DNA of 64,000 bases from Dyadobacter chenhuakuii. Its GTDB lineage: Bacteria > Bacteroidota > Bacteroidia > Cytophagales > Spirosomataceae. The notes beneath the pieces are model-generated. The model was not told the DNA's origin. It worked only from the letters and a program-made list of their open reading frames with translations, and ran no database searches. The DNA lies in NCBI RefSeq assembly GCF_023821985.2, contig NZ_CP098805.1, positions 3,658,001 to 3,722,000 on the forward strand. Direction: 5' to 3'. Of this stretch, positions 54,998 through 64,000 are shown one piece after another. Each line of letters begins with the position of its first letter. Within the stretch, counting starts at the first letter, position 1. Both the position numbers and the translations under genes were made by a program.

Positions 54998-55366
54998 TTA
55001 CAACACCTCAGGTGCCAATGAAACGATCTTCATGAATTGCTTTTCACGCAATTCACGTGCAACCGGTCCAAAGATACGAGTACCACGTGGCTCGTCGTTG
55101 TTGTTTAACAAAACAGCTGCGTTATCTTCAAATCTGATGTAGGTTCCATCCTTACGGCGTACTTCTTTTTTTGTACGAACCACAACGGCTTTTGAAACCG
55201 TTCCTTTTTTCATATTGCTCGAAGAAAGAGCTGATTTTACTGTTACGACGATTTTATCGCCTACTGAGGCATAGCGTTTGCCAGTTCCGCCAAGTACACG
55301 AATTACGAGTACTTCCTTCGCTCCACTGTTGTCTGCTACCGACAGTCTTGATTCTTGCTGTACCAT
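54998..55366 (-). CDS. rplN: 50S ribosomal protein L14
   Basis: Interface protein of the large subunit. It has 122 residues. [64 protein letters not shown] and [20 protein letters not shown] are standard. Confidence 0.98.
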   Translation of the reverse strand: MVQQESRLSVADNSGAKEVLVIRVLGGTGKRYASVGDKIVVTVKSALSSSNMKKGTVSKAVVVRTKKEVRRKDGTYIRFEDNAAVLLNNNDEPRGTRIFGPVARELREKQFMKIVSLAPEVL

Positions 55367-55368
55367 TG

Positions 55369-55632
55369 TTACTTAGCTCTTTCAAGGATTTCTACTAATC
55401 TCCAACGCTTACTTTTACTAAGCGGACGTGTTTCCATCACGCGGATCGTATCACCGATACCTACCTGATTGGTTTCGTCATGCACCATAAGCTTGGTAGT
55501 TTTAGTCATAAACTTACCATACTTGGCATGCTTCACTTTACGCTCCACAGTGATCACGCAGGATTTCTCCATTTTGTTGCTCACTACTTTGCCAACTCTT
55601 TCTTTACGCAAATTTCTTTCTGTTGCCTCCAT
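55369..55632 (-). CDS. rpsQ: 30S ribosomal protein S17
   Basis: Early 16S rRNA binder. It has 87 residues. [33 protein letters not shown] and [22 protein letters not shown] are standard. Two bases separate its stop from rplN. Confidence 0.97.
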   Translation of the reverse strand: MEATERNLRKERVGKVVSNKMEKSCVITVERKVKHAKYGKFMTKTTKLMVHDETNQVGIGDTIRVMETRPLSKSKRWRLVEILERAK

Positions 55633-55647
55633 AATTTCTAAACTGAT

Positions 55648-55842
55648 TTACTGTTGGTTACTTTTAGCCGACAGCTCGGTTAAGAGTTTTGCAATTTCCT
55701 TACGCGAGGTACGAATACGCAAAGGGTTTTCGATTGGTGAAATCGCATGTGCGAACTTCAACCGTAACAAGCGCTCCCGCTCCTGGGCGATCTGCTCTTT
55801 AAGTTGATCCTGCGACAGATCCTTTATTTCTTTACTAGTCAT
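55648..55842 (-). CDS. rpmC: 50S ribosomal protein L29
   Basis: Helical protein at the tunnel exit. It has 64 residues. MTSKEIKDLSQDQLKEQIAQERERLLRLKFAHAISPIENPLRIRTSRKEIAKLLTEL is the family pattern. Confidence 0.96.
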   Translation of the reverse strand: MTSKEIKDLSQDQLKEQIAQERERLLRLKFAHAISPIENPLRIRTSRKEIAKLLTELSAKSNQQ

Positions 55843-55878
55843 TGCTTTAAATAATTAGCGTTCTTAATAACATTCGGG

Positions 55879-56310
55879 TTAATTCGCTTCTTGATAATCC
55901 CGACGTACCACGAACTTGGTTTTGATTGGCAACTTTTGTGCAGCCAAACGCAATGCTTCGTTAGCGGTATCTAATGTAACACCAGTGGCTTCGAAGATGA
56001 TCGTTCCCGGCTTAACTGGCGCAACCCAATATTCAGGAGCTCCTTTACCTTTACCCATACGAACTTCCGCTGGCTTCTTAGTAATCGGCTTGTCAGGGAA
56101 TACACGAATCCAAACCTGCCCTTCGCGTTTCATCGCACGGGTTACTGAAATACGTGCTGCCTCAATTTGACGTGCGGTTAACCAACCTGGTTCAAGCGCT
56201 TTGATAGCAAAAGAACCAAATGCGATTTCATGTCCGCGAGTAGCCAAACCATTGTATGAGCCCTTGCCTTTTTGTTGCTTGCGAAATTTTGTCCTTTTCG
56301 GCTGTAACAT
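55879..56310 (-). CDS. rplP: 50S ribosomal protein L16
   Basis: Protein near the A-site tRNA. It has 143 residues. [51 protein letters not shown] and [31 protein letters not shown] are diagnostic. Confidence 0.98.
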   Translation of the reverse strand: MLQPKRTKFRKQQKGKGSYNGLATRGHEIAFGSFAIKALEPGWLTARQIEAARISVTRAMKREGQVWIRVFPDKPITKKPAEVRMGKGKGAPEYWVAPVKPGTIIFEATGVTLDTANEALRLAAQKLPIKTKFVVRRDYQEAN

Positions 56311-56354
56311 GATTTTAATCTATTTGACCCGATACGAAATCGGAAAATGTCTGA

Positions 56355-57206
56355 TTACTTCTTCTTATTTCTATTGTTGGTGTTGCCGCCAGCATTGCGT
56401 TTGCGACGATCTGCTTCGCTTCCGCCGCCACCGCCTTCACCACGAGGTGCTCCACCATCACGGCCACCGCCTCTGCGATCTCTTCCGCCACGGTCATTGC
56501 CGCCACGATCATTACCGCCAGATGCACTTCTTTCTGCTCTGTCAGATGCTGCTGTTGCCGCGCTTGGAGTCAAATCTCTCTTGCCGTAAAGCTCTCCTTT
56601 GAAGATCCATACCTTAATACCGATTTTTCCGTAGATCGTTTGTGCCTCAGAGATTGCGTAATCGATGTCAGCTCTCAATGTATGCAAAGGAATTCGTCCC
56701 TCTTTGTATTCCTCAGTACGGGCCATTTCGGCTCCACCAAGACGTCCAGCAAGACGGATTTTAATTCCCTGTGTTCCAACCCGCATAGCCGAAGCGATTG
56801 ATTGCTTCATTGCTCTACGATAAGAGATACGAGCCTGAAGTTGTTGAGCGATTGCCTCGCCGACCAATTTCGCATCGATCTCAGGACGTTTGATCTCATA
56901 AATGTTGATCTGAACGTCTTTACCTGTGATCTTTTTAAGCTCTTCTTTGATTTTATCCACCTCGCTACCACCTTTTCCGATTACAATACCCGGACGGGCA
57001 GTGTGGATGGTCAATGTGATACGTTTCAATGTTCTTTCAATAACTACTTTAGAGATCGATCCTTTTGGGATACGTGCTTTGATGTAATTACGGATTTTCT
57101 CGTCCTCAACTAACTTATCAGAGAAGTCTTTTCCTCCATACCAACTTGACTCCCATCCTCTAACAATTCCTAGTCTCAGACCTATAGGATTAACCTTTTG
57201 TCCCAT
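56355..57206 (-). CDS. rpsC: 30S ribosomal protein S3 with a Gly/Arg/Asp-rich C-terminal tail
   Basis: mRNA-entry protein of the small subunit with a KH domain. It has 283 residues; about 210-230 is usual. Residues 1-212 are standard ([73 protein letters not shown]). From about 213 there is a 70-residue tail of Gly, Arg, Asp, Ser ([17 protein letters not shown], then [17 protein letters not shown]). RGG-like tails bind RNA in other proteins; whether this one does is untested. Confidence 0.97.
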   Translation of the reverse strand: MGQKVNPIGLRLGIVRGWESSWYGGKDFSDKLVEDEKIRNYIKARIPKGSISKVVIERTLKRITLTIHTARPGIVIGKGGSEVDKIKEELKKITGKDVQINIYEIKRPEIDAKLVGEAIAQQLQARISYRRAMKQSIASAMRVGTQGIKIRLAGRLGGAEMARTEEYKEGRIPLHTLRADIDYAISEAQTIYGKIGIKVWIFKGELYGKRDLTPSAATAASDRAERSASGGNDRGGNDRGGRDRRGGGRDGGAPRGEGGGGGSEADRRKRNAGGNTNNRNKKK

Positions 57207-57225
57207 TCGATATAGATCGTTTTAC

Positions 57226-57615
57226 TTATGATTCGGTGATTACTGATTCTTTGTCTGCGCTTGCGATAGAAGCAGAAGCATCGTCAATCACGATTGTGAT
57301 GTGGTTCGAACGCTTACGGATTCTATGTGCTCTTCCTTGCGGTGCAGGGCGCAAACGCTTTAACATACGTCCACCGTCAATAAATACGGTTTTGACAATA
57401 AGATCAGCGTCTTCCAGCTTCGCATCTTCATTCAGTTGTTGCCAGTTAGCAACTGCAGAAAGTAAAACTTTGTGCAATACCGGTGAAGAAGCTCTCGGTT
57501 GAAACTTTAATAGTGCCAACGCCTTGCTGACCTTTTGTCCGCGAATCATGTCGGCTACTAACCTCATTTTGCGAGGAGAAGTAGGCACATCTTTTAATAT
57601 AGCTCTTGCTTCCAT
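57226..57615 (-). CDS. rplV: 50S ribosomal protein L22
   Basis: Lines the peptide tunnel. It has 129 residues. EARAILKDVPTSPRKMRLVADMIRGQKVSKALALLKFQPR, PVLHKVLLSAVANWQQLNEDAKLEDADLIVKTVFIDGGRMLKRLRPAPQGRAHRI are standard. A C-terminal acidic/Ser tail is present. Confidence 0.98.
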   Translation of the reverse strand: MEARAILKDVPTSPRKMRLVADMIRGQKVSKALALLKFQPRASSPVLHKVLLSAVANWQQLNEDAKLEDADLIVKTVFIDGGRMLKRLRPAPQGRAHRIRKRSNHITIVIDDASASIASADKESVITES

Positions 57616-57668
57616 GTTCTTTCAGATATAGGCTCGTTCCTGTGACAGAACCAGCTATCGTCGACTAA

Positions 57669-57947
57669 TTATTTTCTACCTTTATCTTTTTTTGCTGTGT
57701 GGCCACGGAAGTTACGTGTAGGAGAAAATTCTCCCAGTTTGTGACCAACCATATTTTCAGTCACATACACAGGAATGAACTTGTTTCCGTTATGCACTGC
57801 GAATGTATGCCCGATAAAATCCGGCGATATCATTGAGCGTCGTGACCAGGTTTTGATTACTGATTTCCGAGAGGCGCTGTTCATCACAGTCACTTTGTTC
57901 TCAAGACGAAAATCGATATATGGTCCTTTTTTTAATGAGCGTGCCAT
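57669..57947 (-). CDS. rpsS: 30S ribosomal protein S19
   Basis: Head protein that forms a complex with S13. It has 92 residues. [74 protein letters not shown] are standard. Follows rplB by nine bases. Confidence 0.98.
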   Translation of the reverse strand: MARSLKKGPYIDFRLENKVTVMNSASRKSVIKTWSRRSMISPDFIGHTFAVHNGNKFIPVYVTENMVGHKLGEFSPTRNFRGHTAKKDKGRK

Positions 57948-57956
57948 GTTATACTA

Positions 57957-58781
57957 TTATTTTTTACGACGGCTGATAATCAATTTCTCAGAATGCTTGT
58001 TGCGATCACGAGTCTTAAGTCCTTTAGAGAACTGTCCGTTTCTTGATCTAGGCTGGCCCCCTGATGAGCGACCTTCACCACCACCCATTGGGTGATCGAC
58101 TGGGTTCATTGCAACACCACGTACACGTGGACGGCGACCTAACCAGCGACGACGACCTGCTTTTCCTAATGCAACATTCATGTGGCTTGCATTAGAAACT
58201 GTTCCAACTGTTGCGATACAAGTTGAAAGTATCATACGCATTTCGCCAGAAGGCATTTTCAAAACTGCGTATTTTCCTTCCCTCGCAACAAGCTGAGCAT
58301 AAGCTCCTGCGCTACGTGCAAACTGACCACCTTTACCAGGAGTCAACTCGATATTGTGAACAATTGTACCAATTGGCATAGAACCTAATGGAAGCGCATT
58401 ACCAACTTCCGGTGCTACTGAACTGCCTGAAACAATTATTTGTCCCACTTTCAGTCCGTTTGGAGCAATCACATATCTTTTTTCTTCATCTTCAAACTGC
58501 ACCAACGCAATACGCGCTGAACGGTTTGGATCGTATTCAATTGAAATTACTGTGGCTGGCGCATCGAAACGATTTCTTTTGAAATCAATTACACGATACT
58601 TTCTTTTATGTCCGCCACCTATATGTCGCATGGTCCTGTGTCCCTGGCTATTACGACCACCTGTTCTTTTGATGGTTTCCAGAAGACTCTTTTCAGGTTT
58701 CGCCGTTGTGATCTCCTCGAATGTAGGAGCGGAGCGGAAACGCTGACCAGCACTTGTCGGTTTTAATTTTTTAACTGCCAT
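57957..58781 (-). CDS. rplB: 50S ribosomal protein L2
   Basis: Required for peptidyl transferase assembly. It has 274 residues. [51 protein letters not shown], and the conserved [23 protein letters not shown] near the C-terminus with the histidine of the family. Follows rplW by 41 bp. Confidence 0.98.
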   Translation of the reverse strand: MAVKKLKPTSAGQRFRSAPTFEEITTAKPEKSLLETIKRTGGRNSQGHRTMRHIGGGHKRKYRVIDFKRNRFDAPATVISIEYDPNRSARIALVQFEDEEKRYVIAPNGLKVGQIIVSGSSVAPEVGNALPLGSMPIGTIVHNIELTPGKGGQFARSAGAYAQLVAREGKYAVLKMPSGEMRMILSTCIATVGTVSNASHMNVALGKAGRRRWLGRRPRVRGVAMNPVDHPMGGGEGRSSGGQPRSRNGQFSKGLKTRDRNKHSEKLIISRRKK

Positions 58782-58822
58782 TTGCTATTAACTCGTCAAA
58801 GATTTGAATCGCTCAACTATTC

Positions 58823-59110
58823 TTATGCTTCACCGTAGATATCGATGATTTCACCTTCAGCTACTGTTACGATAGCCTTTTTGATAGTTGAAGTTTTTCC
58901 ACTTACAAACTTACCACCCGATGTACGGGATTTGCTTTTACCAATGCTGCGCATTGTATGAACGCTTTCTACGGTAACCCCGAACAGTTTCTCAATAGCC
59001 TTTTTGATCTCTACTTTATTAGAAGTAAGGGACACTTCGAAGGCATATTTTCCTTGACCACCCTGAGCCGTTACCTTTTCGGTTATAATCGGACGTTTCA
59101 GTACACTCAT
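58823..59110 (-). CDS. rplW: 50S ribosomal protein L23
   Basis: Tunnel-exit docking site for trigger factor and SRP. It has 95 residues. MSVLKRPIITEKVTAQGGQGKYAFEVSLTSNKVEIKKAIEKLFGV and VESVHTMRSIGKSKSRTSGGKF are standard. Two bases after rplD. Confidence 0.98.
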   Translation of the reverse strand: MSVLKRPIITEKVTAQGGQGKYAFEVSLTSNKVEIKKAIEKLFGVTVESVHTMRSIGKSKSRTSGGKFVSGKTSTIKKAIVTVAEGEIIDIYGEA

Positions 59111-59112
59111 GA

Positions 59113-59742
59113 TTATTTGTTCAATTGGGTTTCCAAAATAGACAGAGCAGATTCACTTATCAAAAGACGGTCTGCATACATCAGGTCATACGTGTTGACC
59201 GCGTCCACCGTCGTAACTCTTGCTTTTGGAATGTTACGGCTTGACAGATATACATTGCTGTCAACAGATGGAAGAATAAGGAGTGTTTTGGTGTTCACTA
59301 ATGCAAGTGAATTCAAAACATTCAAATAAGATTTAGTTTTTGGTGCATCAAATGAAAATGCTTCAAGAACTGAAATCGAATCAGATTTCGCTTTTGCAGA
59401 GAAAGCTGACTTACGAGCCAAAACTTTAACTTTTCTATTGATCTTGAAACCGTAGTCACGAGGTCTTGGTCCGAATATACGACCACCACCTACAAACACC
59501 GGAGATTTAATGCTACCAGCACGAGCTCCACCAGTTCCTTTTTGTTTCTTGATCTTACGTGTAGAGTGATTAATCTCTGCACGTTCTTTTGATTTGTGTG
59601 TTCCCTGACGTTGGTTAGCCAAGTATAACTTCACATCGAGATAGATCGCGTGCGTATTAGGTTCGATGCCAAAAATTTCTTCAGACACACTTACCTTCTT
59701 GCCGGTATCTTCTCCTTTTATATTTAATACGGACAGTTCCAT
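59113..59742 (-). CDS. rplD: 50S ribosomal protein L4
   Basis: Assembly protein; in E. coli it represses the S10 operon. It has 209 residues. HAIYLDVKLYLANQRQGTHKSKERAEINHSTRKIKKQKGTGGARAGSIKSPVFVGGGRIFGPRPRDYGFKINRK contains the tunnel loop. Five bases after rplC. Confidence 0.98.
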   Translation of the reverse strand: MELSVLNIKGEDTGKKVSVSEEIFGIEPNTHAIYLDVKLYLANQRQGTHKSKERAEINHSTRKIKKQKGTGGARAGSIKSPVFVGGGRIFGPRPRDYGFKINRKVKVLARKSAFSAKAKSDSISVLEAFSFDAPKTKSYLNVLNSLALVNTKTLLILPSVDSNVYLSSRNIPKARVTTVDAVNTYDLMYADRLLISESALSILETQLNK

Positions 59743-59747
59743 CGGTG

Positions 59748-60368
59748 CTATTTCTCAATGATTAGAAATGAATTCTTTGAACCAGGTACTGAGCCACTAA
59801 CAACCAGAAGGTTCTGCTCAGGGATCACTTTCAGAATACGTAAATTCTGAATTTTTACACGATTGTTACCCATGCGTCCACCCATGCGAATGCCTTTAAA
59901 TACACGTGATGGGAATGAACAAGCACCAATCGAACCTGGGTGACGCGCTCTGTTGTGCTGACCGTGAGTCTGACCACCTACCCCTGCGAATCCATGGCGT
60001 TTTACAACACCTTGAAAACCGCGGCCTTTGGCAGAACCAACTACGTCAACAAACTCGCCTTCTTCAAAGATATCCGTAACAGATAATGAAGTTCCAAGTT
60101 CATGTTCCACTTCGAATTCCTTAAACTCAACCACTTTTTGTTTGGGAGTTGTACCGGCTTTCTTGAAGTGGCCAATCATAGGCTGGGAAGAACTTTTCTC
60201 TTTCTTTTCACCAAAACCTAACTGAATAGCTTTATAGCCATCCTTTTCTTCGGACCTAACTTGTGTAACAACACAAGGACCAGCTTGAATTACAGTACAT
60301 GCCAGAGCCTGCCCGTCAGCATTGTACAAACTAGTCATTCCGATTTTCTTACCAATTAAACCAGACAT
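59748..60368 (-). CDS. rplC: 50S ribosomal protein L3
   Basis: Starts large-subunit assembly. It has 206 residues. [72 protein letters not shown] are diagnostic. It begins a tight block with rplD-W-B; a terminator and a candidate -7 box lie in the 281-bp gap before it, so it may have its own promoter. Confidence 0.98.
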   Translation of the reverse strand: MSGLIGKKIGMTSLYNADGQALACTVIQAGPCVVTQVRSEEKDGYKAIQLGFGEKKEKSSSQPMIGHFKKAGTTPKQKVVEFKEFEVEHELGTSLSVTDIFEEGEFVDVVGSAKGRGFQGVVKRHGFAGVGGQTHGQHNRARHPGSIGACSFPSRVFKGIRMGGRMGNNRVKIQNLRILKVIPEQNLLVVSGSVPGSKNSFLIIEK

Positions 60369-60420
60369 GTTTTGAAATTAAAATTAGCAGGTAAAGACCC
60401 TTATTCTTTAAAACGGACTG

Positions 60421-60428
60421 CAAAGGTA
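60421..60428 (-). promoter_or_regulatory. Possible -7 box for the rplC-rplQ operon
   Basis: Reverse strand TACCTTTG fits TAnnTTTG and gives a leader of about 45 bases before the ATG of rplC. It comes after the terminator at 60485-60517, which makes a new promoter expected here. The -33 TTG is not visible. Confidence 0.5.
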
Positions 60429-60484
60429 TGAAATCAAATTCACGCATCCTAGCAGCTTTAAAATATTTCTCGCTGATAATCAGC

Positions 60485-60517
60485 AAAAAAGGTCAGATGA
60501 ATTGAACCATCTGACCT
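60485..60517 (-). terminator. Terminator between rpsJ and rplC
   Basis: Ten-base perfect arms (60490-60499 and 60508-60517) with an eight-base loop, then A6 on the given strand at 60485-60490 (U in leftward RNA). It suggests that rpsJ transcription ends here and that rplC begins a new unit. Confidence 0.85.
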
Positions 60518-60649
60518 CATTTTTTGAGAACTGGCGAATGATGCATTAAATGCACGAACATTCGGCTGTTTTCTGAGCTCAGATGTGGTTTCCGGAAACG
60601 GACCTTCATCCAATTGATGTCTTTGGCTTAACTGAATAAGCCCTTATTA

Positions 60650-60955
60650 CTATACTTTAATCTCTACGTCAACACCGCTTGGCAATTCAAGCTTCATCAG
60701 TGCATCAACAGTTTTTGCACTTGTAGAGAAAATGTCTACCAAACGTTTGTAAGTACAAAGCTGGAATTGCTCACGTGACTTCTTATTAACGTGTGGAGAA
60801 CGAAGAACAGTGAATTTCTCAGTCTTAGTTGGCAAAGGAATTGGACCGCTAACGATAGCACCAGTTGCCTTTACAGCTTTAACAATTTTCTCAGCTGACT
60901 TATCAACCAGATTGTGGTCGAAAGAGCGAAGTTTGATACGGATTTTTTGATTCAT
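60650..60955 (-). CDS. rpsJ: 30S ribosomal protein S10
   Basis: A-site head protein and NusE transcription factor. It has 101 residues. [75 protein letters not shown]. It is separated from rplC by 281 bp with a terminator and from fusA by 141 bp with another hairpin, so it looks like a single-gene unit. Confidence 0.98.
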   Translation of the reverse strand: MNQKIRIKLRSFDHNLVDKSAEKIVKAVKATGAIVSGPIPLPTKTEKFTVLRSPHVNKKSREQFQLCTYKRLVDIFSTSAKTVDALMKLELPSGVDVEIKV

Positions 60956-61050
60956 CTTATTTTATTATTTCCGGTTCTGAGAACACTTGAACGAAACGAG
61001 TTTCGACAATCCACAGGCGAAAGAACCATTTACTTCGCCAGCTTCTATAT

Positions 61051-61089
61051 AAAAATGATCCGTTACCAGCTGCTGCTGATAGCGGATCA
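61051..61089 (-). terminator. Terminator after fusA
   Basis: Arms 61056-61070 and 61075-61089 form a 15-position stem (one mismatch, one G-U in leftward RNA) around a four-base loop. A5 on the given strand at 61051-61055 gives the U-tract. It lies only eight bases past the fusA stop. Confidence 0.8.
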
Positions 61090-61096
61090 GATCAAT

Positions 61097-63217
61097 TTAT
61101 GCTTTAACTAAACCTTTTGCTTTTTCAATTACGCTTTCTGCGATGTTGTTAGGAACGATCTCATAGTAAGCGAATGTCAGAGATGCTGTTGCACGTCCAG
61201 ATGACATGGTACGAAGATCAGTAACATAACCGAACAATTCAGAAAGAGGCACATCACATTTGATAACCTGAGCACCATTACGTGAATCCATTCCTCTCAT
61301 TACACCACGACGACGGTTAAGGTCACCAGTGATTGGTCCTGTGTATTCATCAGGTGTAAGCACTTCAACGTGCATAATCGGCTCCATCAATTTCGAACCT
61401 GCATGACGCGCAGCTTCTTTGAAACCAATTTTTGCTGCAAGTTCAAATGACAGCGCATCTGAATCGACATCGTGGAAAGATCCGTGGAAAATACGCACTT
61501 TCATCGAATCCAATGGATATCCTGCAAGTGCACCATTTGACATGGATGCTTCAAAACCTTTCTGGATCGGAGCGATAAATTCACGAGGAATAGTACCACC
61601 AACAATCTGATTCACAAACTGCAAACCTGTTTTTGGTTCTTTGCCTTCTTCATTATCATCGCGTGGTCCGATTTCGAATACAATATCAGCAAATTTACCA
61701 CGACCACCTGTTTGTTTCTTATAAACTTCACGGTGCTCATAGTTCTTAGTAAGAATCTCTTTGTAAGCAACCTGTGGAGCTCCTTGATTTACTTCTACTT
61801 TGAATTCACGACGCATACGGTCGATGATGATTTCAAGGTGAAGCTCACCCATTCCTTTAATGATCGTTTGACCAGTTTCCTCGTTACTTTCAACTTGCAA
61901 CGTAGGATCTTCTTCGATCAATTTGGTGATTGCCTTAGAGAAGTTATCGCTGTCAGCAGCTTTTTTAGGCTCGATAGCGTAACCAATTACCGGCTCAGGG
62001 AACACCATTGATTCAAGAACGATTGGGTTCTTTTCGTCAGATAAAGTATCTCCTGTTTTGATATCCTTGAAACCTACAACTGCACCAATATCACCCGCTT
62101 CAAGACGATCAATTTGATTTTGCTTGTTAGCGTGCATTTGGAAGATACGAGAGATACGCTCCTTGTTTCCTGAACGGTTGTTCAAAACATAAGAACCTGA
62201 ATCAAGATATCCGGAATAAGAGCGGATAAAGCAAAGACGTCCTACATAAGGGTCAGTTGCAATTTTAAACGCCAGTGCGCAGAATGGATCTGAATCCGTT
62301 GGCTGACGTGAGATCTCATTTCCGGTGCGAGGATCTGTTCCAACAATGCTTTCGCGATCTTGCGGTGAAGGCAAAATAGCCATCACGTAATCAAGCATCG
62401 TTTGAACACCTTTATTTTTGAATGAAGAACCGCAAACCATAGGAACGATTTTCATGCTGATCGTTGCTGCACGCAAAGCTGCAAGAATTTCGTCTTCTGA
62501 GATTGAAGTAGGATCTTCAAAATATTTTTCCATCAAAGTGTCGTCGAATTCGGCAACAGCTTCAAGCAATTTTTCTCTCCACTCAGTTGCTTCTTCAAGC
62601 ATATCGTCAGGAATAGGAACTTCTCTGAAAGTCATTCCTTTATCTTCTTCATTCCATTCGATACCACGGAAGTTAACCAAGTCAACTACGCCACGGAAAG
62701 TATCTTCAGCACCGATAGGCAATTGAAGAGGAACAGCGTAGCTTCCAAGCATTTCTTTAACCTGCGTACAAACTTTCAAGAAGTCTGCACCTGAACGGTC
62801 CATTTTATTTACGAAACCGATACGGGCTACATTATAGTTGTTAGCCAGACGCCAGTTTGTTTCAGACTGAGGTTCAACACCGTCAACTGCACTAAAAAGG
62901 AATACAAGACCATCCAACACACGAAGAGAACGGTTTACTTCAACTGTGAAGTCAACGTGTCCCGGTGTATCGATAATATTGATATGATATTTTTCACCAC
63001 GGTAATTCCAGTCAACTGTTGTTGCAGCTGATGTAATAGTGATACCACGCTCCTGCTCCTGCTCCATCCAGTCCATTGTAGCTGCACCATCATGCACTTC
63101 TCCAATTTTGTGGCTTACCCCTGCGTAATAAAGGATACGCTCCGTTGTGGTTGTCTTACCCGCATCAATGTGCGCAGCAATACCAATGTTTCTTGTTAAT
63201 CTTAGATCACGTGCCAT
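61097..63217 (-). CDS. fusA: Elongation factor G
   Basis: Translocation GTPase. It has 706 residues. P-loop [13 protein letters not shown], switch [32 protein letters not shown] and GSSFKNKG. Domain II has [13 protein letters not shown], domain [15 protein letters not shown] and [33 protein letters not shown], and the C-terminal domain [23 protein letters not shown]. Standard EF-G1. It has a clear promoter upstream and a terminator downstream, so it can be made apart from the ribosomal genes. Confidence 0.98.
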   Translation of the reverse strand: MARDLRLTRNIGIAAHIDAGKTTTTERILYYAGVSHKIGEVHDGAATMDWMEQEQERGITITSAATTVDWNYRGEKYHINIIDTPGHVDFTVEVNRSLRVLDGLVFLFSAVDGVEPQSETNWRLANNYNVARIGFVNKMDRSGADFLKVCTQVKEMLGSYAVPLQLPIGAEDTFRGVVDLVNFRGIEWNEEDKGMTFREVPIPDDMLEEATEWREKLLEAVAEFDDTLMEKYFEDPTSISEDEILAALRAATISMKIVPMVCGSSFKNKGVQTMLDYVMAILPSPQDRESIVGTDPRTGNEISRQPTDSDPFCALAFKIATDPYVGRLCFIRSYSGYLDSGSYVLNNRSGNKERISRIFQMHANKQNQIDRLEAGDIGAVVGFKDIKTGDTLSDEKNPIVLESMVFPEPVIGYAIEPKKAADSDNFSKAITKLIEEDPTLQVESNEETGQTIIKGMGELHLEIIIDRMRREFKVEVNQGAPQVAYKEILTKNYEHREVYKKQTGGRGKFADIVFEIGPRDDNEEGKEPKTGLQFVNQIVGGTIPREFIAPIQKGFEASMSNGALAGYPLDSMKVRIFHGSFHDVDSDALSFELAAKIGFKEAARHAGSKLMEPIMHVEVLTPDEYTGPITGDLNRRRGVMRGMDSRNGAQVIKCDVPLSELFGYVTDLRTMSSGRATASLTFAYYEIVPNNIAESVIEKAKGLVKA

Positions 63218-63322
63218 GACAAATGGTGATGTGTTATTTTATATTCGATGTGCAATTCACTCAGAAGCAATTTGAACTAAAAGAGGATGGCGAAAACGCA
63301 CTACTTCCAAAAATTCAGAGCG

Positions 63323-63353
63323 CAAAAGTATAAATTGTTGATTATAAAAACAA
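63323..63353 (-). promoter_or_regulatory. Promoter for fusA
   Basis: On the reverse strand, TTG (63351-63353), a 20-base spacer and TACTTTTG (63323-63330) fit the Bacteroidota -33/-7 consensus. Transcription would start near 63316, about 100 bases before the ATG. It lies between the rpsG terminator and fusA. Confidence 0.6.
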
Positions 63354-63387
63354 TTATGTAAAGGTTAAATTTCAGAAAAATCTTAAA

Positions 63388-63422
63388 TAAAAATCGGAAG
63401 CCCGGGTAAACCGAACTTCCGA
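63388..63422 (-). terminator. Terminator after rpsG
   Basis: Seven-base perfect arms (63394-63400 and 63416-63422) with partial pairing inside the loop; A-run on the given strand at 63389-63393 gives the U-tract. It lies about 24 bp past the rpsG stop. Confidence 0.75.
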
Positions 63423-63445
63423 CTGTATTCAATATTCTGCAACGA

Positions 63446-63913
63446 CTAGAATCTAAAGTGCGAGAACGCTTTGTTGGCATCAGCCATACGGTGCGTGTCA
63501 TCTTTCTTCTTAACAGCAGCTCCTTCACCTTTTGCAGCAGCGATGATCTCACCAGCAAGACGGTCAACCATTGTTTTTTCTCCGCGCTTACGGGAATAGT
63601 TGATCAACCATTTCATGCCCAAAGACTGCTTACGCTCAGGACGAACTTCGGTTGGAACCTGGAAAGTAGCACCACCTACACGACGGCTTTTTACTTCCAC
63701 AGATGGAGTTACATTGTTCAATGCTTTTCTCCAGGTTTCAAGACCGCTTTCGCTAGTTTTTTTCTCAACAATCTCCAATGCATCATAGAAAATAGTGAAT
63801 GCAATGCTTTTCTTTCCTTCAAACATTAGGTTGTTAACGAACTTAGTAACCTGAACGTCCCTGAACTTTGGATCAGGAAGGATATATCTTTTCTTTGGTT
63901 TCGACTTTCTCAT
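63446..63913 (-). CDS. rpsG: 30S ribosomal protein S7
   Basis: Head-assembly protein at the mRNA exit. It has 155 residues. [87 protein letters not shown] are standard. rpsL, its usual upstream partner, is not in the last 87 bases of the window. Confidence 0.98.
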   Translation of the reverse strand: MRKSKPKKRYILPDPKFRDVQVTKFVNNLMFEGKKSIAFTIFYDALEIVEKKTSESGLETWRKALNNVTPSVEVKSRRVGGATFQVPTEVRPERKQSLGMKWLINYSRKRGEKTMVDRLAGEIIAAAKGEGAAVKKKDDTHRMADANKAFSHFRF

Positions 63914-64000
63914 TTTAACTTAAAATTTTACACGAGGTTTCGTTTTGCAACTTATTCACCCAGGCTATTAGCTTGGATTACTTCCCTTTTATCAGATTAA

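Noticed and set aside
56347..56589. Pro/Arg-rich forward reading frame opposite the S3 tail
   Set aside because: It is the complement of the repeated Gly/Arg codons of rpsC; no start context or homology, and the overlapping rpsC frame explains it.
63914..64000. rpsL at the right edge
   Set aside because: The last 87 bases contain no S12 C-terminal sequence on the reverse strand; rpsL, if present, lies beyond the window.

Overview
The window looks like ordinary core chromosome of a Bacteroidota bacterium. The evidence is the class of promoter boxes (TAnnTTTG), weak ribosome binding sites, the many Bacteroidota-restricted families (DUF4249, a TonB receptor with STN and carboxypeptidase-like domains, LytS/LytTR pairs, tandem OmpH genes after bamA) and the long S10-spc-alpha ribosomal locus followed by carA and eno. 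Protein similarity as I recall it points to Cytophagales, probably near Dyadobacter/Spirosomataceae; this is inference, not a search result. I see no rRNA, tRNA, CRISPR array, insertion sequence or prophage.

Layout. 1-5.7 kb: tail of a HerA-like ATPase, then a leftward set (DUF2141 protein, acyl-CoA thioesterase, secreted Gfo/Idh/MocA oxidoreductase, membrane-anchored ceramidase-like protein, YceI) and a rightward transglutaminase. 5.7-8.5 kb: threonine catabolism (tdh-kbl) with a divergent Lrp-type regulator. 8.5-15.6 kb: a tight leftward four-gene envelope operon (unknown secreted protein, TonB-dependent receptor, DUF4249 lipoprotein, secreted MG2/plug protein without a barrel). 15.8-25.3 kb: sugar-nucleotide epimerase, HMG-CoA lyase, an unknown conserved protein, thymidine kinase with an SGNH hydrolase, DAHP synthase/chorismate mutase, proline dehydrogenase, lspA and a large Ig-like secreted protein. 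25.5-30.2 kb: uppS-bamA-ompH-ompH, an outer-membrane biogenesis operon. 30.5-32.8 kb: a two-component pair whose kinase begins with pentapeptide repeats. 33-38.5 kb: DUF1080 protein, fasciclin lipoprotein, ndk, NrnA-like DHH phosphoesterase, FKBP lipoprotein, rdgB and PPK2. 38.6-45 kb: a coiled-coil membrane protein, a lipoprotein, gpmI, a DivIC/FtsB-like protein, eno and carA. 45.2-64 kb: the translation block, read right to left: rpsG, fusA, rpsJ, rplC-D-W-B, rpsS, rplV, rpsC, rplP, rpmC, rpsQ, rplN-X-E, rpsN-H, rplF-R, rpsE, rpmD, rplO, secY, map, infA, rpmJ, rpsM-K-D, rpoA, rplQ.

How the genes work together. The right third makes ribosomes, the Sec channel, N-terminal Met removal and the RNA polymerase alpha subunit. 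rpsG, fusA and rpsJ seem to be separate transcription units, because hairpins with U-tracts lie after each of them. The middle supplies envelope biogenesis (UppS, BamA, Skp-like chaperones, LspA) and nucleotide housekeeping (Ndk, RdgB, Tdk, NrnA, PPK2). The left third is more accessory: outer-membrane uptake and amino-acid catabolism.

I did not find a clearly new biological system. The best candidates for a second look are the TonB receptor/DUF4249/MG2-plug operon, the pentapeptide-repeat histidine kinase, the octamer repeat against the start of HMG-CoA lyase, and the perfect 25-bp inverted repeat at 5658-5716. Starts were moved inward from the longest reading frame wherever an ATG matched the family N-terminus; those cases are stated.
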